NCBI RefSeq assembly: GCF_020921035.1
Contig: NC_063157.1
Coordinates: 10,762,001 to 10,826,000, forward strand
Direction: 5' to 3'
DNA: 64,000 nucleotides
Source: Rhodamnia argentea
Taxonomy: Eukaryota > Streptophyta > Magnoliopsida > Myrtales > Myrtaceae
The position numbers and the translations under genes are program-made. The notes beneath the pieces are model-generated. The model made no database searches and was not told the origin of the DNA. It worked only from the letters and a program-made list of their open reading frames with translations. Shown here in pieces: positions 47,667 to 60,781 of the stretch; positions within the stretch are counted from its first letter, which is position 1; every line of letters begins with the position of its first letter.

Positions 47667-47945
47667 ATGAATAAAGTTCCAGTTCATTCGGATACGAAAC
47701 GAAAATGGCAATTCGTTATGAGCACAATACGATGTTACGAAGATAAAATGGCTTTCGTCATTCCAATGCCAATTCCAAATTCGATATCCATTCTATTCTT
47801 TGCTATAATCTACGCTTACATTATTGATTCGGCATATTCATTCAAAGAATTTATTCAAGAAATGAGCAGTCTTATTTCCTACTTTGCCCAATTTATTTCT
47901 CTTGAAACCTATTTTCGTTTTGGTCAAGGAGATGAATATAACTAA
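47667..47945 (+). other. Unidentified hydrophobic ORF (unit 2, full length)
   Basis: 92 codons, ending YFRFGQGDEYN. Longer than unit 1's by six codons because CAA is intact. See unit 1 for the composition. Confidence 0.3.
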
Positions 47946-48397
47946 CAGCAATCACGGTACCGTCCACCTCAGTGTCCTAATCTGCTGCTGTTTGATCCTT
48001 GGTCTGAAGGATGACATTTATGAAGCAAATCCCATATGATACAGACTTATTTTGACTGTAACGAGTCATCTCTCTCTCTCTGACTCTTTCTCACCAAAAT
48101 GCTTCTATGGTACACTTGCAAACCATATAAACTAAGCTCTTGAAAACCCTCCGGGGAAAACCCGCGACGCAGGGGGAGCAAATGGCTTATTTGCACTCAA
48201 GAGGAAGAAACAAAAGGTGGGTGGTGGAAACCTGAGGCTGTCTCTCTAATGACTAGCTTAATGAAAAAAGATGCCGCACACGTTGTCTGTCACTTGATGG
48301 GCTTGAAGGGTGACAATGCTGATGGAAGCTGTAGAGCTGATGGGTGCAATACATGCAGGTCCAGCATTTGCTGCTCAACATCCGGAATGCCGGCTCT

Positions 48398-50003
48398 CTA
48401 GGGATGGTCAAGGGGCCTGCTCGATCTGCCACGACAAGAACCCGGTTAAGAATTTAGTCACTGCTCTCCAAGTAACTGTTAGTGTCTAGGCCCGCTCTGC
48501 GTGTTTTAGAGAGAGCGATCCTATTTATTCTTTCTGAAGCTCGTGCTTCTCGAGACCGATCACATTCGCATGACAACGTGAATCCAGATTTGGGCAAGAT
48601 CTGAAATTTTACCTCTGTGGGTAGAAGGGCCTGTCGAACAAAGGCATTAACTGGGCTCTGGGAATCATCTCTTTTCTCAGCAGCCGTATCTCTTCCTCTT
48701 CGATCATCTGCTAATTGATAAATTCACATTAGAAATGGAAGTGCATTTCATGAAGATCTGGAGCTTGTCAGATACCATCTCAATTCCTTTCTACACCTTT
48801 TGCAACTTCTCTTCGTGTTTCTTCTGTTTCTCCATGAGATACAGCTTGGTCGCAACCTGCTTGTGGTGCCCCATTAGAAAACTTAAAGAGAACGACTTAC
48901 TCAATTGAAATCTTTATTCTATTGATCAAGAGTCCTAATCGACTTCCACTTGATACACACACTACATGCGCTTGATGTCGTGGTGGATGAACAATGAAGA
49001 CTCACCGAGTAATTGAACATCGCACGTTTGGCAGCTCTCTGTTGTGTGTGGAGTTTCACATCTACAGGCTTGGTATTTTCTTTTGCGGAAGGCTTTTGAG
49101 TAGCCTAAAGAGGAACATGCAGCTTTGTTGATTGAGAGACATAGAGAGAGTTGAAATGCAGAAAAGAGATTTTACCTTTGATTTATCAGCAGAAAGTTGC
49201 TCTTTGACTTCATCCTTTGCCTGTGGATATAAAGTAATACTTTGATCAGTTTGTTCTCTTCTTTCAGTAAGCTGGGCGACTGAAAGCTAGCAAAGAGAGT
49301 TATGATGAATGATGACTCTAAGATATAGCAAAACATCAATTTCTTAAAGGAGGTGGACACCGGACAGGCTCAGAATATCCTCGAAGCACATCAAGAGGCG
49401 GACTCAATAAACATAAAAAGAGAAAGTGAGCATTGAGCACTCAATTTTTACTGTTCATGTCTGCTCGCAAACTACTTGGCATTGTAAAGCAGATCTCTTA
49501 TGTCGATTATCTGGAACAGATTGGAGAAATATGACTTGCAATATGGTATGTCATCCTGACATAATAAGTGTGGCAGTGTCGTCTGTGTCTTCCGGCAAGC
49601 AGTAAATGATCAAACAATTAATCGAAAGGTCAACTTAGACTGGAAGACCGTGTGTGTAGTGCTGTCATAGTTTATACGCAACTAGGCTTCCCTGCCGCAC
49701 ACGCTTTTCGCGCGGAGTCAGGCAGTGGATGCTACCCGAGTATGTCCCTGAAAGACAGAACTTGCCCTTTGAGAAGTGTAGATTCATTTTTACTCACCAT
49801 TCCTCTGGCACTGGCAGCGGAGCTCCAAGGAAGAGCAGACTCCGAGCCTACCTTCACAAATTTCTTAGTATCGCCAAAACAAAGAGGAAAGCCAATCAGT
49901 ATTGGCATCGGCTATAGAGCGTTTAAATAATCAGGACAAGAAAAGGGACATGACAGCAAATAACCACAACCTTAAGTGCAGATTGGGCATGTGGTTTCTC
50001 CAT
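48398..50003 (-). CDS. TPX2-family protein, unit 2, frameshifted tail
   Basis: Same seven exons as unit 1 (50003-49971, 49911-49798, 49220-49176, 49104-49006, 48856-48797, 48707-48613, 48425-48398). An extra C in the last exon (CCCC instead of CCC) changes the reading from RPLTIPREPAF to RPLDHP and a stop, giving 157 aa instead of 193. The TPX2 core through FDRPFYPQR is kept, so the product may still bind microtubules. Confidence 0.7.
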
Positions 50004-52122
50004 GTGCTTAGCTTGGATGTGACTGAGATGCGAGGGAATCAGAGTGAAATATATAGAGGAGAGGCCTGGAGGAAGTTTGGAGATTGGTACTTGTCCTGGA
50101 GGAGCTCATTCATGTCTGTTGCCATATCACCAGCATTCTTCAGGAATTTGCAGTGCCTTTCATTTCCACCAACCTGTCTGATTGAATCTCCCTCTCAACA
50201 TATACTCTTCTTATCAGTTGCTTCAGATCTCCACTTGTCTTTTTGTTCTGCTTTTTGAAGTTAAAGTTTTCACAGCTAGCTCCCCGAATCAGAACTCCGT
50301 CTCATTGAATTTTTACTTTCCATTTGAACAACGTACTAAATGCGCGATAACAAATTGTATTCGCAATGCATCTGGAACTATTTTCAAGTTGATTATGCAG
50401 GGGTGAGGCGTGAGACCAAGTTATGTAGTAAATACTATTGAGATAATCAGTACAGTTGTTTAATAAGTACCCCTGAAGCACTCGTTAACAAATTATTTAT
50501 GCTACTTTAGATGACTAGGAACTCTACCTTCAATGGGTAAACTCCAGTTAGATGATACGACTCTTCACTAACCCCACAGACCAGATAAGATGCGAGCCGA
50601 AGCATGGGCGAGTGGCTCAAACATGAACTTGTTTGCAATTGGAATACAAAAGCTCACGGGACGGGGTAACCTTTCGTATACTGGCCATGGCGACCGTTCT
50701 GCATCTCTAGCTTTACGCATCCACGATGTTTTATGACAATCGCGCGAATCGGTAGAGCACGAACAAAAATCCGAGTCAAGTTATGCCGACTGCGATCTGC
50801 ACTAATTGCAGCCATGACACTGGTCCAAAGAAGCGAAAGTTTGAACCACATGTCGTTTACATATCCGGTTCTCAAAGATTTCTTGATGGAGCCGTTATCC
50901 AACCGTGAAACGCATAAGATGACTGAGGGAAGGGCTGGTCTGGAGTGTCCCTTTTTGGCTTTTACTATGAAATGGGATAAGAAGAGGCGTGTCTATTTCT
51001 AGTTAGGTCGAGAATCGAAAAATTAACCAACTGATATAGTGCCGTGTATGCTTCCTTTTGAAGTTTGGGGACTCCCAAGTTTCCTTTAATGCAAGATGGG
51101 GAAAGCTTAAGTAGTTTTTTATGTGATAATGATGATCAAAGACAACTCTCTTCATTCACAATAGAATTGTCAATGTTTTGTCTTGGATCTCACGACTGTT
51201 TGTCAAATTGAGGGAAATCTTCTATCAAGGTTTTCCGTTTGTGGAAATCGCTTTATGCAGGTTGCTTTTCCAACAAGGAACAAGGACGTATGGATGTAAC
51301 ACTCATTTAACTTCCTGGGCGACCAGGCTGGGTTGGCACCATATTTTTCTTTCATGATCTTAAAGATCCATAATCTCCTGGAAGCATCTCAAGAGACCAA
51401 GATTAGTCCATCGCAAAAACTGCGCTTGTATAGACATAGTCGAATAGTCACACGACTCGAGATTAGCATAGAACAATGCAGAACAAAACTGTGGAGGTCG
51501 ATTGAGAAGGATCCAGCTAATTGAAATAGGAAAATTCCTTGTTTTGAGACCATGCAAAATTACGAGGATCATCAATCCCAACACTAAAAAATTTTATAAA
51601 GTGGTCTACCATGTGGTCATGGATTTGCTTCTTTCGCAGTCTACTCATTTATCAATAGTATCCAAGGACAATGCTGCTGTAGAGAATTTGTGTTGTCAAT
51701 ATCTTCAATACATATTCCCAAATTTTGTGTCAATCGTAATTGACCTTCAGGCTGGAGGATAGGGTTCTATGTTCCAGAAAGTCAAGTACAAGCACTAGCT
51801 CTTTTTCTACCACTTGGAAAAACAATATGAGACGGCATGTCATGTCCGATAACACTAAAATCGCATTCCGAAACATGAAAGTCAACCTTGTTATTGTAGC
51901 TCTTTTGGTAAGAAGAATGCCAGCGACAATGTTGGTTCCACGTTAACTCCGCAGTGAATCCACAGATTGCCGGTGGGGGTACAACATTCATGTTTTACAA
52001 TAGATTATGCCAGTCCAAGCTTAAAGCCAGTCTACTTGGCATTCTCTAAATCAGCTAGCTGCCTTTTGTCGAAGTAACTGCCGTCCAAAACTTTGTCAAG
52101 TTTTGCTGTAAACACAAGTCAA

Positions 52123-54271
52123 TCAGTCCTCAGATACCTTGAAAAATGTATATGACAAAACCAAGTTATTGATGCCATCCATTCTAGGATCGGTTTCAAA
52201 CTCAGGGTCGATGTAAAAAAACACCTGCATATATGAGAACGCATCCACTGTTAAAAATTTGTATTGTCTCTAAAGTCCATCTTAGAAAAGTATCAGAAGA
52301 CCAGGAATATCATACTTACAGGCATATCAATTTGTTCTCCCGGAAGTAGCCGCTGCTCTTCAAAGCAAAAGCACTGTATTTTGTTGAAATAAACTGCCGC
52401 CTGCAACACATTAGACAAATTTAGCCAGAACAAACCTCAATTGTCAAGGGTAAAGCAACCTTGATGGACATGCTCTCACACTTAAGTTGTCTGCTGGATG
52501 AATCACCCCAATGAGCAAAGTATTAACAGATTTAGAGATAATGATGCACATTCACAGATGGCTCGTATTAGTCGAAAAAGTACATGAAGCGTCCATTTTA
52601 TTGGGGCAATGAATGTTGGCCAGCAGTACCTTCATGGGAGTAACATTGTATGTGGAAACGCCAGTTATTGGTGCTGAACTGCGATTTTCAGCAGTATAAA
52701 ATGCAAGAGCACTTTCTCCAGGCTTGACCCTTACCTGCAAAAATAAGTCAAGAATGTTGCCTCTGTCCCTTTGATATGGGCAAACAACTTATGAGAACAG
52801 AGCATCCTAGGCAATGATCTTGAAATGAAAAACCTCTCTTTGGGTGGGAGTAAACTTCCATGGCATCCCATCAGCCACATCAGCATTAAACTGCACCGCA
52901 ATCTCCCTGTGGCAAAATCCGTATTCTCAAAATAAGCAATACACTAAGAATAGACTGAAAAATTAAATAAATAATAAAAACCTCTATGTGCATCTAAAAA
53001 CAGTATTGGAGTAAGTAAACTAGCTATTGGTATGTAATTTCTCATCCATTATGCCGACAGAATGATCAGAAGGACAATATCTCCCGCCCTCACTCCCTTT
53101 TTCTTCCTCTGATGATGAGGAAGCCTACCTCGGAAACCATAAAATGATCTTAAAAACACAAACCGCCCTAAAAACCTCCCTCCCTTTCTTTTTCTTCCTC
53201 CAATGATGAGGAAGCCTACCCCGGAGACCATAAAATGATCTTAAAAACCACAATGCCTTATATAACTTGTTTCAAGAAAAAGTATTTCCTGAAACCCAGC
53301 CAAGTATCCTACCAGCAAGAATCAGAAACTGAAATGCTATGCGAAATGATAAACAGGCTCTCTGGCACAACAAAGATCACTAGAAACCACCCTGAGGTAG
53401 AAGCAACTTTCGCAATCACCAAGCAGAACACTCAACAATAGACCCATACCTTGTGGTGACAGTCCCATCATTAGCATGTCGGGCAATTTTTTCTTCGACA
53501 GTCTAAACATAGCAGAGTCAATTCATGATCAGCCAGAGTTGTCAAAAGAAATATAAACTAAAAATACAGAGTACATCATGCAATGAACAAATGAAAAGCT
53601 CAAATCTGACCTCACGTCGTTGAATAGTGCCACCATACCCAGTAGCCTGACAGAATCTCCTATACAAAGGTACAGCCGCATAACTACCTCCCACCATTGC
53701 GAGGACCAGAGCTGTCAGGTATAGAAGCATTTTTCGAGATTTTTGTTCTGTGGAAGAAGCATGCGAGGCATAGTAGCGATGGGTACTGAATATAGAACTG
53801 GATTTCCTACTATATACAGAACCATTTGGAAACTCATAAGACTTGTTAGTTGACCAGGTACTAAATCTGCATCTTCGTACTAAGCACCGTACATCGCTAA
53901 CAGAAGGTCGCCCACATCCAGAGACAGATCGTGCATGACAGAAACCTAGCCCAGGAATCCCATGTTTGAACCTATACAACAATCGCAATTTGCAATCAAT
54001 AGGGAATGGAATGATAATGATGATGATGATGATGATAAGCAGAGTCTTGAAGTTAGTCCTCTTTTTCCTTTTGCTCATGGAAAGGTTGGCAAATTTGTAA
54101 TTCAGCAATTATGAAAAGTTTTCTGACATGTTCATCACACAAGTGGCTAAAATATGCTGATTCAAAAGTTCTGCAGTAGGGGTATACTTACTGAGAACCA
54201 AGAGGTGAATGCGGTATCTTAACAAGGTTTGCGGACAGAAGATATCTTCTACTAAGCTTTGACAATGACAT
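52123..54271 (-). CDS. COX11: COX11, unit 2
   Basis: Complete second copy: exons 54271-54192, 53971-53611, 53502-53450, 52906-52834, 52734-52630, 52400-52320, 52224-52123, again 284 aa. It differs from the unit 1 protein by at least VGG for VGS in the membrane helix and R for W in the presequence-like region; the CFCF site and all splice sites are kept. Both copies therefore look functional. Confidence 0.95.
54011..54036. repeat. (GAT)n microsatellite in COX11 intron 1, unit 2
   Basis: Shorter allele of the unit 1 run, with a GATAATGAT interruption at its start. Confidence 0.9.
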
Positions 54272-55007
54272 GTTTAGGAGAGACTAGAACCGAATAAAAG
54301 AGGCAGTAAGTGACATATGAAAAAAGGACTCAGAAAGGAAAGAAAAGAAAGAAAGATCATCAAAATTTAAATTCCATTAAAGTACTCCATGGCAAAAGGA
54401 AAAACAAGAATAGTTGCACAAAAAAGTTAACCATGTCTCTGATTTCTTCAGTTTCATTGTTCGGTAGGTTAGTACGACACCACTTTGCGTTAGAAAGCCC
54501 ACCCACAATGGACGGATCTGAACGCAAGCCTTCGAAACTGACATTGAATGACCTCAAATTGAAGGATACTAACACGTTCAAACAGACAGCTTTAGCCCAT
54601 CGTCTATTTGTTTTAAGCGGATGCCAAACCAAATGGATGAACAATAGTCTCACTGAGATGGCATAAAAGCCCTCTTTTTATCTCGTGGATGCTTCCCAAA
54701 CTCAAGCAACAACCGCAAATAAACAAAGGAACGAAACCCTCCAAAAGGTTCAGTCCGCCCAGAGAAATCAGCACAAGACAACTTCAAGCAATTTCCGGTA
54801 TGGGCTTCATTTTGATTCTTTCAATGCATTTCCAGCACAAGCCAACCACAACCACCATATCAAAATTGACGAAATTCCAGAACTTCACTACAACATTCCC
54901 CTGGACGGGGACTAGGAGTCAATGAACCTCCGTGGATGGCATGTAACATGGGGGGGCATGTAATGGCATAGTAAGATATCAAAGAGACATTTATGCAATA
55001 TCAAAGG

Positions 55008-55880
55008 GTTTGTACCTCCATAATTCTTTTTTATCTAATATGTGCCTCAACTTACACAAATGTCTACTTTTCTGCAACACGGTGTTACGCGGAATCACAA
55101 GTCCATACTGCAATATAGGATGAACCCAACTAGTATCAATGTGGGATACAATTACTGGGCAAAGAAAGCGTAAACAAGAAAGGGCATGCACCATAACAAA
55201 TGTAGTCAAAAAAGAATTCTACAACACAAGCAAAAAGGAGACAGGAAACTAAGGAATTCCTACAACTACGCCCAAAAAAAAAATATGTTTTTTTCAATAA
55301 AACAGTGAAACTCGGAAAACCAAGATCCGCTGGACGAACATAACATCGATTTTAGAATCCGCCCAATTGAGCCTTTCATTAAAAACGACGGAAAGAAAAA
55401 CCAACAATTTGAAGCAAGCAGCATATTTCAAATTACCTTCAAATCAATTTTCTCGACCACGAAAAGGAAACACCAAGCAAGTACGAAGCTCCATCTTCCC
55501 CCCAAAAAGTATTACGAAGAGCGAGCTCCAATTGTTCTAGGGAAAAGGTATATCAGAAGAACAACATATGAAGAATCTATCATGCCCATGAGGGCATTCC
55601 AAAACTTGAGTGGAAAACAGCAAAATTCGTCAAACTACTCAAATTACGACCAATCAAGCGGACTTCCACAGGCGGGTTGGAGAAACGGGTGAAACTAATG
55701 CGCAAAGAGAGAGGAAGAGCAGCGAGTACATACCGATTAGAATCAAATGAAACGCTCGATCGATTGAGAGATACGCAGGAAGAGAAGTATACAAAACCCT
55801 AGAAATGAGCTCGCACTGCATTAGAATTTATCTTTGCAAGTTTGGAGCGAACCGCACGATGAGCCTTATAAACCGACCGG
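55008..55880 (-). pseudogene. Truncated PRP38 5' copy (unit 3)
   Basis: Second copy of PRP38 promoter, leader and first codons, again ending MEVQTL. It faces COX11 of unit 2. Confidence 0.9.
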
Positions 55881-56935
55881 TCCGGTCTTGGATGACTTTA
55901 GTTTAGGATCGTACCTACCACTATCCGGCCCAACCAGCACAAGAAGAAATTATTCTGAATCTTAATAAAATTTATGAATGGGTGCAAACAAATTAAAACG
56001 ATCTTGAATATTAACATTAATGTTTTGGGAGTAAATGAAACACTAGAAATTTTAAAGTCTTTCAGGACACTAAAGCGAATTGGACAATGACTCGGTTATC
56101 AAATCGAATGATTCGGCCTTAAATTTCAAAAAGTATTTAGGGAAACTTTTTTTAGACTATTCAGCCCAAATAAAGAAATTATTTTTAAATTGGTCTTTCG
56201 GGACCTTAAAGCGGACCGGACAGTGACTCGGTTATCGAACCGAATGATTCGGCCGTAAATTTTAAAGAGTATTTAGGGAAACTTTCTTTTTTTATTACTG
56301 TTCAGCCCAAATAAAGAAATTATTCTTTAGCTAGTCTTTCGAGACATTAGAGCAAGCCGGACAGTGACTCAATTATCAATCCAAGCTGCCCAGCCACAAT
56401 TTCAAGGATGAGTATGAGAAATTGCTTATGACTATCCGGGAGTGTTAATGCGCGGATCGGGGTTGGGTATATACACGATACTTGATACAACCCAGAACTA
56501 AATGACACCGAGCTCTAACTCGTTCCAATATCGAATTATATATGTCTGAAATCTTCAGGTCGGACCGATCGGGTTACGTTTTTTTTTTTTTTTAAATCTC
56601 CCAATTTGAATTGGACCTAACACTACCATCCACAGCCGCAACTATTGGGGTCAAGTTTGAGTTGGACCTAACACTTACATTGGCCTGGACAAACAAGCTC
56701 AAAGTCTCTCTTTCTTATTGGCGTGACCATCCACTTCTTCCTGATCACAATCATCATGAACCTCTTCATCGTCCTCCAAGTTCAAAACATCCAAAAAAGA
56801 GGTTGCTCAAAATGTCATTATTCTTGTTATTGTGCGGAATCAACCCATACTCATCCTCGAAGCTCAAATCGACCCTGCCATCGTTCTCCGACATTTCATA
56901 TCACCGTAGGGCTTCACCACGATGCCGGACTCCAC

Positions 56936-57083
56936 AATCTCCACCGATGACAACTCCACGATTTCAGGTTTTTGTGGTTTTTTTTTTTTTTTTGCCCTCG
57001 CATCCTCTATCCCAACAATCCACGATCTCCACCGATGACAACCGCCGAGTTGGAGTTGTCATCGGTGGAGATTGTGGAGTCCG
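56936..57083. repeat. 33-base perfect inverted repeat (unit 3)
   Basis: Arms 56936-56968 and 57051-57083, identical to those of unit 2 with a slightly shorter loop. Confidence 0.9.
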
Positions 57084-57644
57084 ACTTGACCTGGTTCAAA
57101 GAGGAGAGTTGGGGCATCGATTGCGGAAGTTAGAGTCGGGGCTCGTGCTTTTCAAATTAGAGAGAGGAGGGTGTGATCGATGGAGGTTAAGGATCGTATT
57201 TTTCAAATCGAAAGAATTTCAACAACATTCGACCCTAATGGTCAGAAAACCCAGCATTCGACCCTTCCTCGAAGACAACCATGGCCCAACCCTAAAATAC
57301 CCTAAACTCGGCGTGGGCTTTTTTGACAGCCCCAGGACTATCTAGCCCATATAAAAAAGTTTGTGAATGAATTCAAAGAAATTGACTTTGAATGTTAACA
57401 TTAATATGATATTTTAAGTCAATGAAACACTAGGAACTCCTATTTCGAGCTCGTGCTCATGCTTGCGTTAGAATTTTTCTGGCTAGTTTCCTAATACATC
57501 GGAGCTAATCGGGAAGTAACACAATTATCAAACCTGATCGTCCAGCGACAAATTTGGAGAGTAAGTTTTGGAAGTTGCTTATAACTATCGACAAAAAAAT
57601 AAATAACCTATATTTTAAGAAAAGGTAGGAGTGAAATGGAATAA

Positions 57645-58159
57645 AGCCATGTTTGGTTCAGCATTTGGCCAAAGGTGTTTGAGAAAATGCAAATACCTTT
57701 GGGCTAAAGGCCTTTTTTTAAAATGCAAGTAGTGTTTGGTAAAGTGTATTTTAAAGACACATTTGGAAAGTAACTTTGATGTAAATGTTGTTTGGTGAAA
57801 AATGAACTTTGAAAAATATTTTTTCTTTTTGAAAAAAAAAAGCTGTGGCGACCTACGACCTATTGCGGCAACCGGTCGGCAACTAGTGGCGGCGGCGGCC
57901 AATGGGCGATGGCAATGGGTGGTGGCGGCAAGCGAAGGTGACAAAATTAAAATAATAAAAAAAATTAATTGCATTTTCCAAAAGGCCTTTAGCCCAAAGT
58001 ACCTCTATAGGTACTTTGGGTTAAAGGACTTTGGAGAGCATTTGAGATACAATTACATCTCCTCAAAGTGAGCCAAAAAATGAACCAAATACCATTTGCA
58101 TTTGGCCAAGGGATTTTAGAGCCATAATGCTTATTTTCAATCTTGAACCAAATAAGGCT
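57645..58159. mobile_element. Tourist-like MITE (unit 3)
   Basis: Same insertion at the same site as in unit 2, flanked by TAA, seven bases shorter. This shows it was inherited by duplication and not inserted independently. Confidence 0.9.
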
Positions 58160-58444
58160 TAAATTTAAACGACTTTAATTTTAACATTAATGTGACTTTG
58201 AATATTTTAGGTGCTAAGCATCAAGAAAAAAAATCAAATCTTAAGCACCGTTATGCTAGCAAAGTCCTTTAATAAAAATCAAATTTTAATCAAAAGACTG
58301 TTATATTAGCAAAGTTATTAAAAAAAAAAGGTCATTTCAAAGATTTCACTTTAGAATTTGATAGTCACCGGTGGTCAAGAATAAAAAATTCCAATTAGTA
58401 TGGAAGAGTTAAAAAAGAAAAAAAAGCAAATTGCTTTCTAATAT

Positions 58445-58723
58445 ATGAATAAAGTTCCAGTTCATTCGGATACGAAACGAAAATGGCAATTCGTTATGAG
58501 CACAATACGATGTTACGGAGATAAAATGGCTTTCGTCATTCCAATGCCAATTCCAAATTCGATATCCATTCTATTCTTTGCTGTAATCTACGCTTACATT
58601 ATTGATTCGGCATATTCATTCAAAGAATTTATTCAAGAAATGAGCAGTCTTATTTCCTACTTTGCCCGATTTATTTCTCTTGAAACCTATTTTCGTTTTG
58701 GTCATGGAGATGAATATAACTAA
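58445..58723 (+). other. Unidentified hydrophobic ORF (unit 3)
   Basis: 92 codons. Relative to unit 2 it has four substitutions (E to G, I to V, Q to R, Q to H), none silent. Confidence 0.3.
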
Positions 58724-59175
58724 CAGCAATCGCAGTACCGTCCACCTCAGTGTCCTAATCTGCTGCTGTTTGATCCTTGGTCTGAAGGATGTCATTTATG
58801 AAGCAAATCCCATATGATACAGACTTATTTTGACTGTAACGAGTCATCTCTCTCTCTCTGACTCTTTCTCACCAAAATGCTTCTATGGTACACTTGCAAA
58901 CCATATAAACTAAGCTCTCGAAAACCCTCCGGGGAAAACCCGCGACGCAGGGGGAGCAAATGGCTTATTTGCACTCAAGAGGAAGAAACAAAAGGTGGGT
59001 GGTGGAAACCTGAGGCTGCCTCTCTAATGACTAGCTTAATGAAAAAAGATGCCGCACACGTTGTCTGTCACTTGATGGGCTTGAAGGGTGACAATGCTGA
59101 TGGAAGCTGTAGAGCTGATGGGTGCAATACATGCAGGTCCAGCATTTGCTGCTCAACATCCGGAATGCCGGCTCT

Positions 59176-60781
59176 CTAGGGATGGTCAAGGGGCCTGCTC
59201 GATCTGCCACGACAAGAACCCGGTTAAGAATTTAGTCACTGCTCTCCAAGTAACTGTTAGTGTCTAGGCCCGCTCTGCGTGTTTTAGAGAGAGCGATCCT
59301 ATTTATTCTTTCTGAAGCTCGTGCTTCTCGAGACCGATCACATTCGCATGACAACGTGCATCCAGATTTGGGCAAGATCTGAAATTTTACCTCTGTGGGT
59401 AGAAGGGCCTGTCGAACAAAGGCATTAACTGGGCTCTGGGAATCATCTCTTTTCTCAGCAGCCGTATCTCTTCCTCTTCGATCATCTGCTAATTGATAAA
59501 TTCACATTAGAAATGGAAGTGCATTTCATGAAGATCTGGAACTTGTCAGATACCATCTCAATTCCTTTCTACACCTTTTGCAACTTCTCTTCGTGTTTCT
59601 TCTGTTTCTCCATGAGATACAGCTTGGTCGCAACCTGCTTGTGGTGCCCCATTAGAAAACTTAAAGAGAACGACTTACTCAATTGAAATCTTTATTCTAT
59701 TGATCAAGAGTCCTAATCGACTTCCACTTGATACACACACTACATGCGCTTGATGTCGTGGTGGATGAACAATGAAGACTCACCGAGTAATTGAACATCG
59801 CACGTTTGGCAGCTCTCTGTTGTGTGTGGAGTTTCACATCTACAGGCTTGGTATTTTCTTTTGCGGAAGGCTTTTGAGTAGCCTAAAGAGGAACATGCAG
59901 CTTTGTTGATTGAGAGACATAGAGAGAGTTGAAATGCAGAAAAGAGATTTTACCTTTGATTTATCAGCAGAAAGTTGCTCTTTGACTTCATCCTTTGCCT
60001 GTGGATATAAAGTAATACTTTGATCAGTTTGTTCTCTTCTTTCAGTAAGCTGGGCGACTGAAAGCTAGCAAAGAGAGTTATGATGAATGATGACTCTAAG
60101 ATATAGCAAAACATCAATTTCTTAAAGGAGGTGGACGCCGGACAGGCTCAGAATATCCTCGAAGCACATCAAGAGGCGGACTCAATAAACATAAAAAGAG
60201 AAAGTGAGCATTGAGCACTCAATTTTTACTGTTCATGTCTGCTCGCAAACTACTTGGCATTGTAAAGCAGATCTCTTATGTCGATTATCTGGAACAGATT
60301 GGAGAAATATGACTTGCAATATGGTATGTCATCCTGACATAATAAGTGTGGCAGCGTCGTCTGTGTCTTCCGGCAAGCAGTAAATGATCAAGCAATTAAT
60401 CGAAAGGTCAACTTAGACTGGAAGACCGTGTGTGTAGTGCTGTCATAGTTTATACGCAACTAGGCTTCCCTGCCGCACACGCTTTTCGCGCGGAGTCAGG
60501 CAGTGGATGCTACCCGAGTATGTCCCTGAAAGACAGAACTTGCCCTTTGAGAAGTGTAGATTCATTTTTACTCACCATTCCTCTGGCACTGGCAGCGGAG
60601 CTCCAAGGAAGAACAGACTCCGAGCCTACCTTCACAAATTTCTTAGTATCGCCAAAACAAAGAGGAAAGCCAATCAGTATTGGCATCGGCTATAGAGCGT
60701 TTAAATAATCAGGACAAGAAAAGGGACATGACAGCAAATAACCAGAACCTTAAGTGCAGATTGGGCATGTGGTTTCTCCAT
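59176..60781 (-). CDS. TPX2-family protein, unit 3, frameshifted tail
   Basis: Exons 60781-60749, 60689-60576, 59998-59954, 59882-59784, 59634-59575, 59485-59391, 59203-59176. It shares the extra C of unit 2, so it also predicts 157 aa. It additionally differs by N for S in the ALPWSS region. Confidence 0.7.

Larger units (their letters stand above)
44192..55007. repeat. Tandem array unit 2
   Basis: 10,816 bases, very similar to unit 1 throughout. Left part shares variants with unit 3 (the insertion, a frameshift in the TPX2-family gene, many substitutions). Right part (from about 50.4 kb) shares variants with unit 1. Confidence 0.97.
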
